Positions 16,731-24,435 of a stretch of 64,000 nucleotides of DNA are shown here, piece after piece. The position numbers and the translations under genes are program-made. Source of the stretch: UBA3210 sp048359995 (GTDB taxonomy: Bacteria; Bacillota_I; Bacilli_A; RFN20; CAG-449); contig DBGCPK010000008.1 of the NCBI GenBank assembly GCA_048359995.1, forward strand, positions 124,001-188,000, given 5' to 3'. The number at the start of each line of letters is the position of its first letter. Position 1 is the stretch's first letter. The notes below the pieces were generated by a model, which worked only from the letters and a program-made list of their open reading frames with translations, had not been told where the DNA came from and made no database searches.

Positions 16731-17888
16731 TTACAGAATTGTCTCTTCTACACGGATCTGAGAATCCGCCGAAATCGATGAATCTTCATCGACGATGTAA
16801 CTGAACCGATCCGCGATTTTATCGTAAATCACATTTCGGTTATTGACGAAATTCAACGTTTTTTCGCTGACGCTCAGATTGCAGGAGAACGTTACTCCCG
16901 AAATCGAAGAACGAATCATCTGCGACGCAAACGGACTGACGATCAGCGTTTTGATTTTCGAATAATTCGTATCGACGTTCAACGTGCAATTCTCGAAACG
17001 GACGTTTTCGATCTTCGCGTCGGTCAGTTTTCGGAACAATCCGGCATAAGCACAAGAGAAAGTTCCGTCTCCGCTTCCGGAAAGATCCATTGTCAGATTG
17101 GAAGAGTCGAAGCCGATTTCGAAATTGGAAATCGTATGCCCGTTCCCCTGAAATTCCTCGCCGTAATCGCCGAAATAAAGCGTCTGCCCTTCCATATCGA
17201 TATCGTTCATCAGGTAAATCGGCTTGCTTCGGCTGCTCAGAAGTTCGCTCGCGGAAGAAACCAAAGTGTATTCCCCTTCGATGTAGTGGGCAAATACCTT
17301 CACCGACGTGTCGGTCTCTCCTCCCGGGTGTTTGAACGATTCGTCCCACGGTTGATCGTCTTCATCGTAGAAACCCGGAAGAGCCGTATGCCCTTTCAGC
17401 GTATTCACCTTTTTGAGCAGATCCTTGAATTCATCGCCTTCGTTGACGGTGTAAGAATAGACTACCGAGACATTTCCCTGTTCATCCTTATAGCAGATAT
17501 CGTACGTATAGACGATGTCCTTGACCCATTTGGCGTAAAGGGTAACGCCGTCGATACCGATTTTATCCACGTCGAATTCCCAACGATCTCCGTAAGTGAT
17601 CTCGTCGCCGTCGACGGTTTTGGTCTGATACCACCCCTCGATCGAATAACCGGTTTTCGTGATATCCTTTTCCGACAAGACGTTCGGATCGGCGATATAC
17701 GTCTGCGATTCCTCGTCATTCAGAGAATAAACGTAAGTAACCCGATCGTTCGCGGCATTCTGACATTGACCGCCTTCGAGATAAAAGACCGCGCGTGCCT
17801 GAACGGTTTGCTTCCGATTTCCTCCGCAGGAAACCAAAGGAAGCGTTCCGAGCAAGAGGACAGTCAGAATTTTTTCTCTTTTTTTCAT
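16731..17888 (-). CDS. Lipoprotein with a Listeria-Bacteroides-type repeat heading the opp operon
   Basis: A 385-residue predicted lipoprotein: signal peptide and lipobox LPLVSCGG give Cys20-type lipidation. About residues 35-125 resemble InlB-type B repeats, with the characteristic GYSIEGWYQTK and VTLYAKW elements. A second partial repeat follows, and the C-terminal half (DLSGSGDGTFSCAYAGLFRKL) recalls beta-helical GLUG-like surface repeats. The ATG at 17888 has GGAGATG upstream; the in-frame methionine 36 codons earlier would destroy the signal peptide. It ends 20 bases before oppA, so it is probably the first gene of the operon. A surface-binding role is inference. Confidence 0.8.
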   Translation of the reverse strand: MKKREKILTVLLLGTLPLVSCGGNRKQTVQARAVFYLEGGQCQNAANDRVTYVYSLNDEESQTYIADPNVLSEKDITKTGYSIEGWYQTKTVDGDEITYGDRWEFDVDKIGIDGVTLYAKWVKDIVYTYDICYKDEQGNVSVVYSYTVNEGDEFKDLLKKVNTLKGHTALPGFYDEDDQPWDESFKHPGGETDTSVKVFAHYIEGEYTLVSSASELLSSRSKPIYLMNDIDMEGQTLYFGDYGEEFQGNGHTISNFEIGFDSSNLTMDLSGSGDGTFSCAYAGLFRKLTDAKIENVRFENCTLNVDTNYSKIKTLIVSPFASQMIRSSISGVTFSCNLSVSEKTLNFVNNRNVIYDKIADRFSYIVDEDSSISADSQIRVEETIL

Positions 17889-17913
17889 TCGGTCATCTCC
17901 TTTCTTCCGAAAG

Positions 17914-17935
17914 TTTATAAATTTAAATTTATAAA
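17914..17935. promoter_or_regulatory. Perfect 22-bp AT palindrome before the opp operon
   Basis: The 22 bases, beginning TTTATAAATTT, equal their own reverse complement. The element lies 25 bases upstream of the first start codon of the operon. It supplies possible -10 sequences (TATAAA) on both strands, so it may be promoter, operator or both. Confidence 0.5.
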
Positions 17936-17942
17936 TTAAATT

Positions 17943-17969
17943 AAAAAAATCCGGTATTTGGATACCGGA
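17943..17969 (-). terminator. Rho-independent terminator of glyA
   Basis: On the minus strand TCCGGTAT, a CCAA loop and ATACCGGA form a perfect eight-pair stem followed by seven Ts, about 90 bases past the glyA stop. Confidence 0.9.
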
Positions 17970-18061
17970 CTCTATTATAACGGCATTGAACTTCAAATGC
18001 TACTATCCATTTTCAAATTGAACAAAAAAATCTTTTTTTCGACTGATTTGCCAAATTCAAG

Positions 18062-19303
18062 TCAAACTTCCAAAGGAAATTTCCGGCATAAAGCGATGAC
18101 TTCGCCTTTCAGCCGTTCTTTTGCTTCCGGATTGTCTCTTTCTTTCAAGGCTTCGTCGATGATGCGGACGATCTCTTTCATCTCTCTTTCTTTCATTCCT
18201 CTCGTCGTCAAAGCGGGCGATCCCAGACGGATTCCCGAAGCCAGCATCGGCTTTTCCTTATCGTCGGGAATCGTATTCTTGTTGACGGTGACGTGAATCG
18301 AATCGAGCAATCTTTCGCAATCGCGGCCGTTGATTTGGCGCGAATTCCTGACGTCGACCAAAAGAAGGTGGTTATCCGTTCCGCCGGAAACGACGGGGTA
18401 TCCCCTTCGTATGAATTCCTCGCTCAAAGCTCGCGCGTTCCGAATTACCTGTTTCTGATAAGTGACAAAATCTTCGCTCAACGCCTCCCGAAAGGCCACC
18501 GCTTTCGCGGCGATCACGTGCATCAAAGGTCCTCCTTGAACTCCCGGAAATACGCTTTTGTCGATCTTTTCGGCAATCGCGGCATCTTTCGTAAAGATAA
18601 TTCCTCCGCGCGGACCGCGCAGAGTCTTATGCGTCGTCGAAGTAACCACGTCGGCATATCCGCAAGGATTCGGATGCAATCCCGCCGCGACAAGTCCGGC
18701 GATATGCGCCATATCCACCATCAGATAAGCGCCGACCTTATCCGCGATTTCCCGAAACCTGCGGAAATCGATCGTCCGCGGATAAGCCGAAGCGCCCGCG
18801 ACGATCAGGCGCGGACGCACTTCCTCCGCTTTTCGCTCCACTTCGTCATAATCGATCGTTTCGCTCTCTTTCGAAACGCCGTAAAAATAACTGACGTAGT
18901 CCTGCCCCGAAAAGGACAGCCGATATCCGTGCGTGAGATGCCCTCCGTGATCGAGAGCCATTCCCAGTATTCGATCTCCGTTGTTCAACAGGGCTCTGTA
19001 AGCCGCCATATTGGCTTGCGAACCCGAATGAGGCTGGACGTTGACATAGTCGACGTGAAACAATTTTTTCAGCCGCTCTTTCGCCAAATTCTCCACGATA
19101 TCGACGTACTGGCAACCCCCGTAGTATCTTTTCCCCGGATATCCTTCCGCGTATTTATTGGTCAGAATGCTCCCCTGCGCTTCCAATACCGCTTTCGAAA
19201 CGTAATTCTCCGAAGCGATCAGTTCCAAATGATCCTCCTGACGCATTTTTTCATCGGCGATCGCCCGAAAGATCTCTTCATCCTGCAATTTCAAATTTTC
19301 CAT
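18062..19303 (-). CDS. glyA: Serine hydroxymethyltransferase
   Basis: A 413-residue pyridoxal-phosphate enzyme that interconverts serine and glycine and produces 5,10-methylene-tetrahydrofolate. The cofactor lysine lies in VVTSTTHKTLRGPRGG (near residue 225). Other family motifs are ELIASENYVSKAV, YYGGCQYVD, and the substrate-binding histidines in VDMAHIAGL. The length is standard. The ATG follows GAGGG by five bases. Transcribed alone, with its own terminator. Its product feeds thymidylate synthesis by ThyA and FolA, encoded about 5 kb away. Confidence 0.97.
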   Translation of the reverse strand: MENLKLQDEEIFRAIADEKMRQEDHLELIASENYVSKAVLEAQGSILTNKYAEGYPGKRYYGGCQYVDIVENLAKERLKKLFHVDYVNVQPHSGSQANMAAYRALLNNGDRILGMALDHGGHLTHGYRLSFSGQDYVSYFYGVSKESETIDYDEVERKAEEVRPRLIVAGASAYPRTIDFRRFREIADKVGAYLMVDMAHIAGLVAAGLHPNPCGYADVVTSTTHKTLRGPRGGIIFTKDAAIAEKIDKSVFPGVQGGPLMHVIAAKAVAFREALSEDFVTYQKQVIRNARALSEEFIRRGYPVVSGGTDNHLLLVDVRNSRQINGRDCERLLDSIHVTVNKNTIPDDKEKPMLASGIRLGSPALTTRGMKEREMKEIVRIIDEALKERDNPEAKERLKGEVIALCRKFPLEV

Positions 19304-19504
19304 ATTTTTCCCTCGCTCTCTTTTATTCTATTTTATTTTTCCGCAAATCAAAACAAAAATATGACATACCTAATTTTATGCGCGCCGATTCCGTTCGTAC
19401 GCATTCCATTTGACTTTCTGTTTTCGCGTAAAAAAAGCGAAAAGATCGCCGCCGAATGATGATCGAAAAAAAGTTCCAATATATGCCAAAAAAATCGAAG
19501 ATTC

Positions 19505-19530
19505 CGATCACAAAATATTTTCGGTGATCG
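19505..19530 (+). other. Hairpin over the start region of the 59-residue gene
   Basis: CGATCAC and GTGATCG pair across a 12-base loop. The 3' arm contains the GGTGAT that would serve as ribosome binding site and ends one base before the ATG, so the fold could hide the start. Confidence 0.5.
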
Positions 19531-19531
19531 T

Positions 19532-19711
19532 ATGAAAGATAAAAACTTTATCGAACAGGAAAAAGAAGATTTCAATCAAGGAAAGGAAAACGAGTTCTAC
19601 GACTACATTCAGATGGGACCTCTGGAAGAAGAGATTCTCTACGAATTTCACTTCGATGTCGATCAATTCAAGCGATATCTGAAAAAGCAGAATCAGAACT
19701 CAAAAAAGTGA
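19532..19711 (+). CDS. Small acidic protein, 59 residues, unknown function
   Basis: An ORF of 59 codons starting MKDKNFIEQEKEDFNQ. The product is strongly charged and probably helical, with the segment GPLEEEILYEFHFDVDQF in the middle and a lysine- and asparagine-rich end. It has no membrane segment or cysteine. Support for a real gene comes from a GGTGAT ribosome binding site, codon use like that of the neighbours and a strong terminator beginning at its stop codon. It stands alone on the plus strand between glyA and the ABC exporter genes. I do not recognise a family. Confidence 0.6.
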   Translation: MKDKNFIEQEKEDFNQGKENEFYDYIQMGPLEEEILYEFHFDVDQFKRYLKKQNQNSKK

Positions 19712-19739
19712 GGGTTTTCGACGAAAACCCTCACTTCTT
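19708..19739. terminator. Bidirectional terminator between the small gene and the ABC permease
   Basis: GTGAGGGTTTT and AAAACCCTCAC (19708-19718 and 19724-19734) form a perfect 11-pair stem with a five-base loop. Ts follow on both strands. It includes the stop codons of both convergent genes. Confidence 0.92.
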
Positions 19740-20630
19740 TTTCCGATACAACGCGTTGACCAAAATATACGCGCCGATAAACACGGCGATGGAGACCACC
19801 ACCACCAGATACATCACGCCGACAGATACGTTTCTGTCAAAAAGAACCAATTCCACGTCGAACGCCTGTTTCAATTCGGAAATCGTTTCCGCAGGCATCG
19901 AAGTCTGATTCTGCAATTCGGCGATCGCGGAATTCATATAGTGATTTCTGAACAGGAAAGTTCCGTACGTTCCGGGAAGAAATTTCAGGAACGTCGACAA
20001 TCCGGAAGCATAAGAAGAAAGAGGCATATACGCGCCGCTGATAAATCCGTAACAGGAACTGACGATCGTCCCCACCGCCGAGATCTGCCCTTGCGAAGAA
20101 AGAAAGTAGTTGATCAAAGAGGAACAGGCCGTTCCGAATAACGTCATCAGGAGAACGTCGAGAAAGATCAAAAGCACGTCGGTAAATCCGAGATACCATC
20201 CGGCAATCCCCAAATAGATCATCGAACCGATCATTCCCACGATACACACCATAAACGTATTCAGAAAAGTCGCAATGTAATAACTCAACGCCAGCGTGGA
20301 TTTTTTCACCGGCGCGATCGTCAGATCCTTGATCGTCTCGTTCGCCTTATCCGAGACCATAATCATATTGGAGCAGAAAGCCACCGTAATGCAACTGACC
20401 GAGAGAATCGATGCGCTCAACTGACCGCCGACAAATCCGTCGATCAGTTTTTCCGATATTTCGATACCTTCCGGTAATCCGGAGACAAAACTCGTCCGAT
20501 AAACTTTTCCCAAAAACGTGACATATAACAGCAATAGGATAAAAGGCGTAATCAAAGAGGTAAAGAATACCCCTTTATCTTTCAAGAATAAGCGTACATT
20601 TCTTTTTACCAAAACCAGCAAAGCATTCAT
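19731..20630 (-). CDS. ABC-2 type exporter permease
   Basis: A 299-residue membrane protein of the ABC-2 family. It has an N-terminal amphipathic and first membrane segment (FTSLITPFILLLLYVTFL), an external loop, then five further helices, ending YLVVVVSIAVFIGAYILVNALYRKKK. It partners the ATPase encoded just upstream, overlapping by four bases. Such pairs export drugs, lantibiotics or polysaccharides. TetR control suggests an inducible exporter of a toxic compound. Substrate unknown. Confidence 0.88.
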   Translation of the reverse strand: MNALLVLVKRNVRLFLKDKGVFFTSLITPFILLLLYVTFLGKVYRTSFVSGLPEGIEISEKLIDGFVGGQLSASILSVSCITVAFCSNMIMVSDKANETIKDLTIAPVKKSTLALSYYIATFLNTFMVCIVGMIGSMIYLGIAGWYLGFTDVLLIFLDVLLMTLFGTACSSLINYFLSSQGQISAVGTIVSSCYGFISGAYMPLSSYASGLSTFLKFLPGTYGTFLFRNHYMNSAIAELQNQTSMPAETISELKQAFDVELVLFDRNVSVGVMYLVVVVSIAVFIGAYILVNALYRKKK

Positions 20631-21541
20631 TTTGCGTTCTCCTCGTTCAGTCTCTTTCCGGTCGCGGAAAGAAAAACGTCGTCCATTTTTCCCTTGACGA
20701 TTTCGTAATCGTCGAATAATTCCGGATGGGCGAGAATCATTTCCGTCGCCTGCGCGGTATTCTTGACTTCGACGCGATATCCGCCTGAAATTTTTTCGTA
20801 ACGGCAGCCCAACGGCAACAGCGAAGATTCTTCCGCGCCGTACAGCGTGATGAAATCGCCGGCATAACGATTTTTCAATTCCAAAGGCGTTCCCTCCGCG
20901 CAGATTTTTCCGCTGTCGATGATCACGACGTAATCCGCTTCGCCGGCCTCTTCCATGTAGTGCGTGGTCAAAAGAACGCTGAGATTCTTCTCCCGCCTCA
21001 GATTGAAAATCACTTCCCAGACTTGTTTTCGCGTCTTCGGATCCAGTCCGGTGGTCGGTTCGTCCAAGATGAGTATCTTCGGCTGATGGATCAATGCGCG
21101 AGCGATATCGATCTTTCTTCTCTGCCCTCCGGAAAGCTTTCCCAAAGGTCGCGAAAGCAAATTCCGGAAATCCAGCCGATTCGCCAGATCGTTCAGCCGG
21201 GTTTCAAATTCTTTTCTCGCCATTCCGTACAGAGAAGCGCGAACCTCCAAATTTTCCCTCACCGTCAGTTTTTTATCCAACAGAGAATGTTGATAGACCA
21301 CGCCGATCGAACTTTTAAACGAAACGGAGTCGCGATCCAAATCGAAACCGTCGACGATCACCTTCCCCCGATCTTTTTCCAAAAGTCCCGAAATGATGGA
21401 AATCGTCGTCGACTTTCCCGCGCCGTTTATTCCGAGAAAAGCGAACAATTCTCCCTCCTTTACCCGAAAAGAGATATCGTTCACCGCCTGAATTTCTTTG
21501 AACGATTTGCTCAAATGGCTGATTTCGATGATGTTGTTCAT
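20627..21541 (-). CDS. ABC-2 type exporter ATPase (DrrA/CcmA-like)
   Basis: A 304-residue ATP-binding protein. Walker A GINGAGKSTT lies near residue 40, Q-loop VVYQHSLLD near 85, signature LSGGQRRKIDIARAL near 137, Walker B ILILDEPTTGLD near 157, and H-loop TTHYMEEA near 190. A C-terminal regulatory domain of about 85 residues is typical for drug-exporter ATPases. It overlaps the tetR stop by four bases and the permease start by four bases, so the three genes form a tightly coupled operon. Confidence 0.93.
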   Translation of the reverse strand: MNNIIEISHLSKSFKEIQAVNDISFRVKEGELFAFLGINGAGKSTTISIISGLLEKDRGKVIVDGFDLDRDSVSFKSSIGVVYQHSLLDKKLTVRENLEVRASLYGMARKEFETRLNDLANRLDFRNLLSRPLGKLSGGQRRKIDIARALIHQPKILILDEPTTGLDPKTRKQVWEVIFNLRREKNLSVLLTTHYMEEAGEADYVVIIDSGKICAEGTPLELKNRYAGDFITLYGAEESSLLPLGCRYEKISGGYRVEVKNTAQATEMILAHPELFDDYEIVKGKMDDVFLSATGKRLNEENAK

Positions 21542-22107
21542 ATCGTTTCCTTTCCGCTTTTATATTCTTCCAAAAGAGATAAAAACACTTCGCTGAGCAT
21601 CTTCGAGATATCCTCTTCTTTAAACGGATTCGTATGCTCCGCGCACATCACGGCGATGCCGTGAGTATATACCCAAAGATGAAGATAGAGTTTCAACGCG
21701 GCTTCTTCCGAAATGCGATTCGATTCCGCGATAATGCGAACAAACGTCCGATATCCCGGTTCGAGTTCCAAATTGCTTTCTTTTTCCCGATTTTCTCCCA
21801 TAAAAAGCAGATGAAACAACTTGCTCTCTTTTCGGGCAAACTCGATGTATTTCAATCCGGCTCCTTTGAAAGGCAGAGGTTCTTTCAACCCCTCTTCGAT
21901 GTATTTCCTGTATTCCTTTCCGGCGCGGATCAAAACCTCCTTTTTCAGTTCGTCCATACCGTCAAACCACGTGAAGATTACCCGCGAAGAACTATTCATC
22001 TTTCCCGCCAGATAACGCGCGGTCAGAAATTCGAATCCTTCGGTTCTCGCGATTTCAAAAGCGCAGTCGATAATCTCCTGACGGCTGAATTTGCATTTCG
22101 GCGGCAT
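21538..22107 (-). CDS. TetR-family repressor of the ABC-2 exporter operon
   Basis: A 189-residue regulator. The helix-turn-helix is in the first 50 residues (SRQEIIDCAFEIARTEG and ARYLAGKMNSSSRVIFTWF). The C-terminal domain carries EAALKLYLHLWVYTHGIAVM, a WHG-type TetR C-terminus. The ATG at 22107 has AGGAGGG in front; a methionine 12 codons earlier lies inside the operator and is rejected. A perfect 14-bp palindrome follows the transcription start, so the protein should repress its own operon including the exporter. Confidence 0.9.
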   Translation of the reverse strand: MPPKCKFSRQEIIDCAFEIARTEGFEFLTARYLAGKMNSSSRVIFTWFDGMDELKKEVLIRAGKEYRKYIEEGLKEPLPFKGAGLKYIEFARKESKLFHLLFMGENREKESNLELEPGYRTFVRIIAESNRISEEAALKLYLHLWVYTHGIAVMCAEHTNPFKEEDISKMLSEVFLSLLEEYKSGKETI

Positions 22108-22129
22108 CTTTCTCCCTCCTAAAAAACAT

Positions 22130-22143
22130 TTGTTGCGCAACAA
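22130..22143. promoter_or_regulatory. TetR operator of the exporter operon
   Basis: TTGTTGCGCAACAA is a perfect 14-bp palindrome immediately downstream of the predicted start site, ideally placed for repression. Confidence 0.8.
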
Positions 22144-22151
22144 CCGTTTTC

Positions 22152-22180
22152 ATTATACTCCGACCCTCCTTTTCTGTCAA
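22152..22180 (-). promoter_or_regulatory. Consensus sigma-A promoter of the tetR-ABC operon
   Basis: TTGACA at 22180 to 22175, 17 bases, TATAAT at 22157 to 22152: a perfect consensus promoter, so strong repression would be needed. Confidence 0.92.
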
Positions 22181-22299
22181 TACGAAAAAAGCGGAGATAT
22201 CCCGCCGGTCTTTTAAAATTGTTCGGAGTTAAGGAATCCGTAGACGATATATTATATTGGTTTTTTTATCGTTTGTTCTCTATTTTTAATTTCAAGGCT

Positions 22300-23040
22300 T
22301 CACTCTGATTTCTCTATTTCCGCATATTCTTTACGTTTTTGAATGGATTCACCGTCTTTTTGATCTTCCCGTTTTTTCGTCTTTTCTCTCCCGCCGTCTT
22401 CGCCCGTTTTTTCTTTCTTCCGAATTCTTTTCCAATACATCGCCAACATCGCCGACGCGATGACCAAAATGACGATGCCGACCGAAATGCCGAAAAAGGT
22501 ATTGATTCGAATGATTTCGACGTCTTCGAGATTCGAAGCGCTTAAAAACATTTCTTCGATCAACACCGAATGCATCAATGCCGAAGAGACGTTGGTAAAG
22601 CGAAGCGCGAGAAGGGAAACATCCCGCCTTTTATGGGCTTTTCTCACCCCGACGACAGAGGCGATAAACATCGCGAATACCGTTATATTGAACAGGAACG
22701 CCAGACGAGCCGGATATCGGTTAACCCGTTCGACCAAATCGCTTTTGACAACGACGCAGACCAGAAAGAGAAACGCCGATAAGAAAAGAATGACGGCAAT
22801 GTCGAAAAACGCTTTTTCTTTGTTCTCTTCTTTGCTTTTCAGATAAATGTCTTTGCACGTCACGATGCATAATCCGTAAAGAGCCGAATAAATCCAGATG
22901 ACCGAATGGATATAAAAGCCGACGATGCATTTAAAAACTACCGCGATCAGCCCGCAGATAAAGAAAAACAGCGTTCGGATTCTGACTCTTCCGATGAAAT
23001 CCGAATGCACATACTTGCCGATTGCTTCTTTTAACCTCAT
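22300..23040 (-). CDS. Multi-pass membrane protein of unknown function
   Basis: A 246-residue protein with about six hydrophobic helices between residues 20 and 205, followed by a C-terminal tail of about 40 residues composed almost only of Lys, Glu, Arg, Asp and Gly. The ATG at 23040 is chosen because GGAG precedes it by nine bases; a methionine five codons upstream overlaps that site. A clear extended -10 promoter lies upstream. It stands alone between the exporter operon and ferritin. No family is recognised. The charged tail suggests a cytoplasmic interaction surface. Confidence 0.72.
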   Translation of the reverse strand: MRLKEAIGKYVHSDFIGRVRIRTLFFFICGLIAVVFKCIVGFYIHSVIWIYSALYGLCIVTCKDIYLKSKEENKEKAFFDIAVILFLSAFLFLVCVVVKSDLVERVNRYPARLAFLFNITVFAMFIASVVGVRKAHKRRDVSLLALRFTNVSSALMHSVLIEEMFLSASNLEDVEIIRINTFFGISVGIVILVIASAMLAMYWKRIRKKEKTGEDGGREKTKKREDQKDGESIQKRKEYAEIEKSE

Positions 23041-23062
23041 CTTCTCACTCCGCATTTGATTT

Positions 23063-23071
23063 ATTATACCA
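23063..23071 (-). promoter_or_regulatory. Extended -10 promoter of the membrane protein gene
   Basis: TGGTATAAT on the minus strand matches TGnTATAAT. The -35 is weak. Confidence 0.6.
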
Positions 23072-23224
23072 TATCCGCTTTAAAATAGAATGGCTCTTTC
23101 TTCAAAATCCCTCGCGGTCGCGATAAACTTTCCTTGCGTTTGCAATCGAACTTCGCGCGAATCAAAAAAGCGATTCGATTTCAAAATCCATCCGTCTTTC
23201 AGTTAAAAACCTTTCTTAAAAATC

Positions 23225-23253
23225 TTAACAAGAGAAAATCCAAAGTGTATAAT
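23225..23253 (+). promoter_or_regulatory. Sigma-A promoter of ferritin
   Basis: TTAACA at 23225-23230, 17 bases, TATAAT at 23248-23253. Confidence 0.88.
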
Positions 23254-23263
23254 GGGAGTGCAA

Positions 23264-23278
23264 CAGGAATTATTCCTA
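23264..23278. promoter_or_regulatory. PerR-type operator at the ferritin promoter
   Basis: CAGGAATTATTCCTA lies just after the predicted start site. Its reverse complement differs from the perR operator at 6208-6222 in one terminal base. Shared sequence and position argue for control by the PerR-like protein. Confidence 0.72.
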
Positions 23279-23297
23279 TATGCGGAGGAGAAAAACT

Positions 23298-23780
23298 ATG
23301 GATAAAAAACTCATCGACTTGATGGAAGATCAAATCAACAAAGAACTTTATTCTGCGTATCTTTATTATGAAGTCGCCGAATATTATCGTTCGAAAGGTC
23401 TCGACGGATTTCACAAGAGATTCGAAGATCAGGCGCGCGAAGAAATCGAACACGCCGAAAAATTTGCCGAATATCTGCACGACAACGACGTGCCGTTCAA
23501 ACTGAAAACCATCGCCGCGCCGGATAACGATTTCAAGGATTTAAGAGAACCTTTGGTATTGCAGAATACTCACGAAAAGTACGTTACTTCTTTGATTCAC
23601 AATCTATACGATTGCGCGGAAAAAGTCGGCGATACCGCGACCAAACATTTCCTTTCTTGGTACGTAAACGAGCAGATTGAGGAAGAAAAGACGGCGAAAG
23701 ATCTTCTCGAACAATACGATCTCTATGCCAAAGACGGCGGAATCGGGTTGTATCAAGTCAACAAAGATTTGCTGAAATAA
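23298..23780 (+). CDS. Ferritin (non-haem iron storage protein)
   Basis: A 160-residue four-helix-bundle ferritin. The ferroxidase ligands are visible as Glu17-type NKELYSAYLYYEVAEYY, REEIEHAEKFAEYL with Glu and His, and later WYVNEQIEEEKTAKDLLEQ. It stores iron as a mineral core in a 24-mer and lowers Fenton chemistry. The ATG at 23298 follows GGAGGAG by seven bases; an earlier in-frame methionine overlaps that site. The promoter and an operator shared with perR suggest joint regulation with rubrerythrin. A terminator follows directly. Confidence 0.95.
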   Translation: MDKKLIDLMEDQINKELYSAYLYYEVAEYYRSKGLDGFHKRFEDQAREEIEHAEKFAEYLHDNDVPFKLKTIAAPDNDFKDLREPLVLQNTHEKYVTSLIHNLYDCAEKVGDTATKHFLSWYVNEQIEEEKTAKDLLEQYDLYAKDGGIGLYQVNKDLLK

Positions 23781-23794
23781 GATTAAGAAGCAGC

Positions 23795-23829
23795 AAAAAA
23801 CCGAGACGACTCGTTTCCTCTCGGTTTTT
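23795..23829. terminator. Bidirectional terminator after ferritin and the acetyltransferase
   Basis: AAAAAACCGAGA pairs with TCTCGGTTTTT across a 12-base loop, with T-rich tails in both directions, between convergent genes. Confidence 0.88.
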
Positions 23830-24289
23830 ATTTTGCTTTGCAACGATGCACGTACAGCCTCGAAATTTCGCTGCCGTCCTCGCTTTCCGCCATCGTCAGG
23901 AATTCCCAGCCGTATCTTTCGTAAAAGGAGGTGTGGTCGGTAAGTAAATACAGCGTGCGGATTCCTCTCTTCTCCATATCTTTTACCACGAAATCCAGCA
24001 TTTTACCGGCAATTCCCCGTTTTCGGTATGCTTCTTCGACATAGACGGCGCAGACGTTCGGAGTCAAATCCTTACGGACGTGAAAGTCGTTTTCGATGGC
24101 CCCGATTCCCGCGACGATTTTATCCCGATCGAGGACGATATACCATTGAGGAACAGCGTTTTTTCCGACGCTTTTCCTCATGCTTTCTTCGTAGATTTCC
24201 TCGGAAATTCCCCACTTCGATTGAAACCATAGGGCAGCCTCTTCGATCCGCTCCGGATGCCGACCGAGCGAAATGATCGGATATTCCAT
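23828..24289 (-). CDS. GNAT-family N-acetyltransferase
   Basis: A 153-residue acetyltransferase. The acetyl-CoA binding motif is VYVEEAYRKRGIAGKML (near residue 88), preceded by the beta strands GIGAIENDF and followed by LYLLTDHTSFYERYGWEF, the usual motif B with Tyr. The ATG at 24289 has GGAGG seven bases upstream, and 18 upstream in-frame codons are discarded. A promoter TTGTTT-17-TATATT precedes it. The acceptor substrate cannot be inferred; there is no linked gene to suggest a pathway. Confidence 0.87.
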   Translation of the reverse strand: MEYPIISLGRHPERIEEAALWFQSKWGISEEIYEESMRKSVGKNAVPQWYIVLDRDKIVAGIGAIENDFHVRKDLTPNVCAVYVEEAYRKRGIAGKMLDFVVKDMEKRGIRTLYLLTDHTSFYERYGWEFLTMAESEDGSEISRLYVHRCKAK

Positions 24290-24314
24290 CTTCTTTCCTC
24301 CTTTTTGCGAATCC

Positions 24315-24343
24315 AATATACGCTTTTTTCGTTTCCAAAACAA
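24315..24343 (-). promoter_or_regulatory. Promoter of the GNAT gene
   Basis: TTGTTT, 17 bases, TATATT on the minus strand, about 25 bases before the start codon. Confidence 0.6.
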
Positions 24344-24435
24344 TTCGAACGAATCATTTGTTCAAACTTACAGACATTTATTTTCTTTTTTTCCGCGATC
24401 GGTTACAATAGAAAACTGAAAACGGAGCAACGAAA

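Noticed and set aside
17974..17979. TATAAT just before the glyA terminator hairpin on the minus strand
   Set aside because: No -35 stands at a proper distance, and the start site would fall inside the terminator stem, so a promoter here is unlikely.
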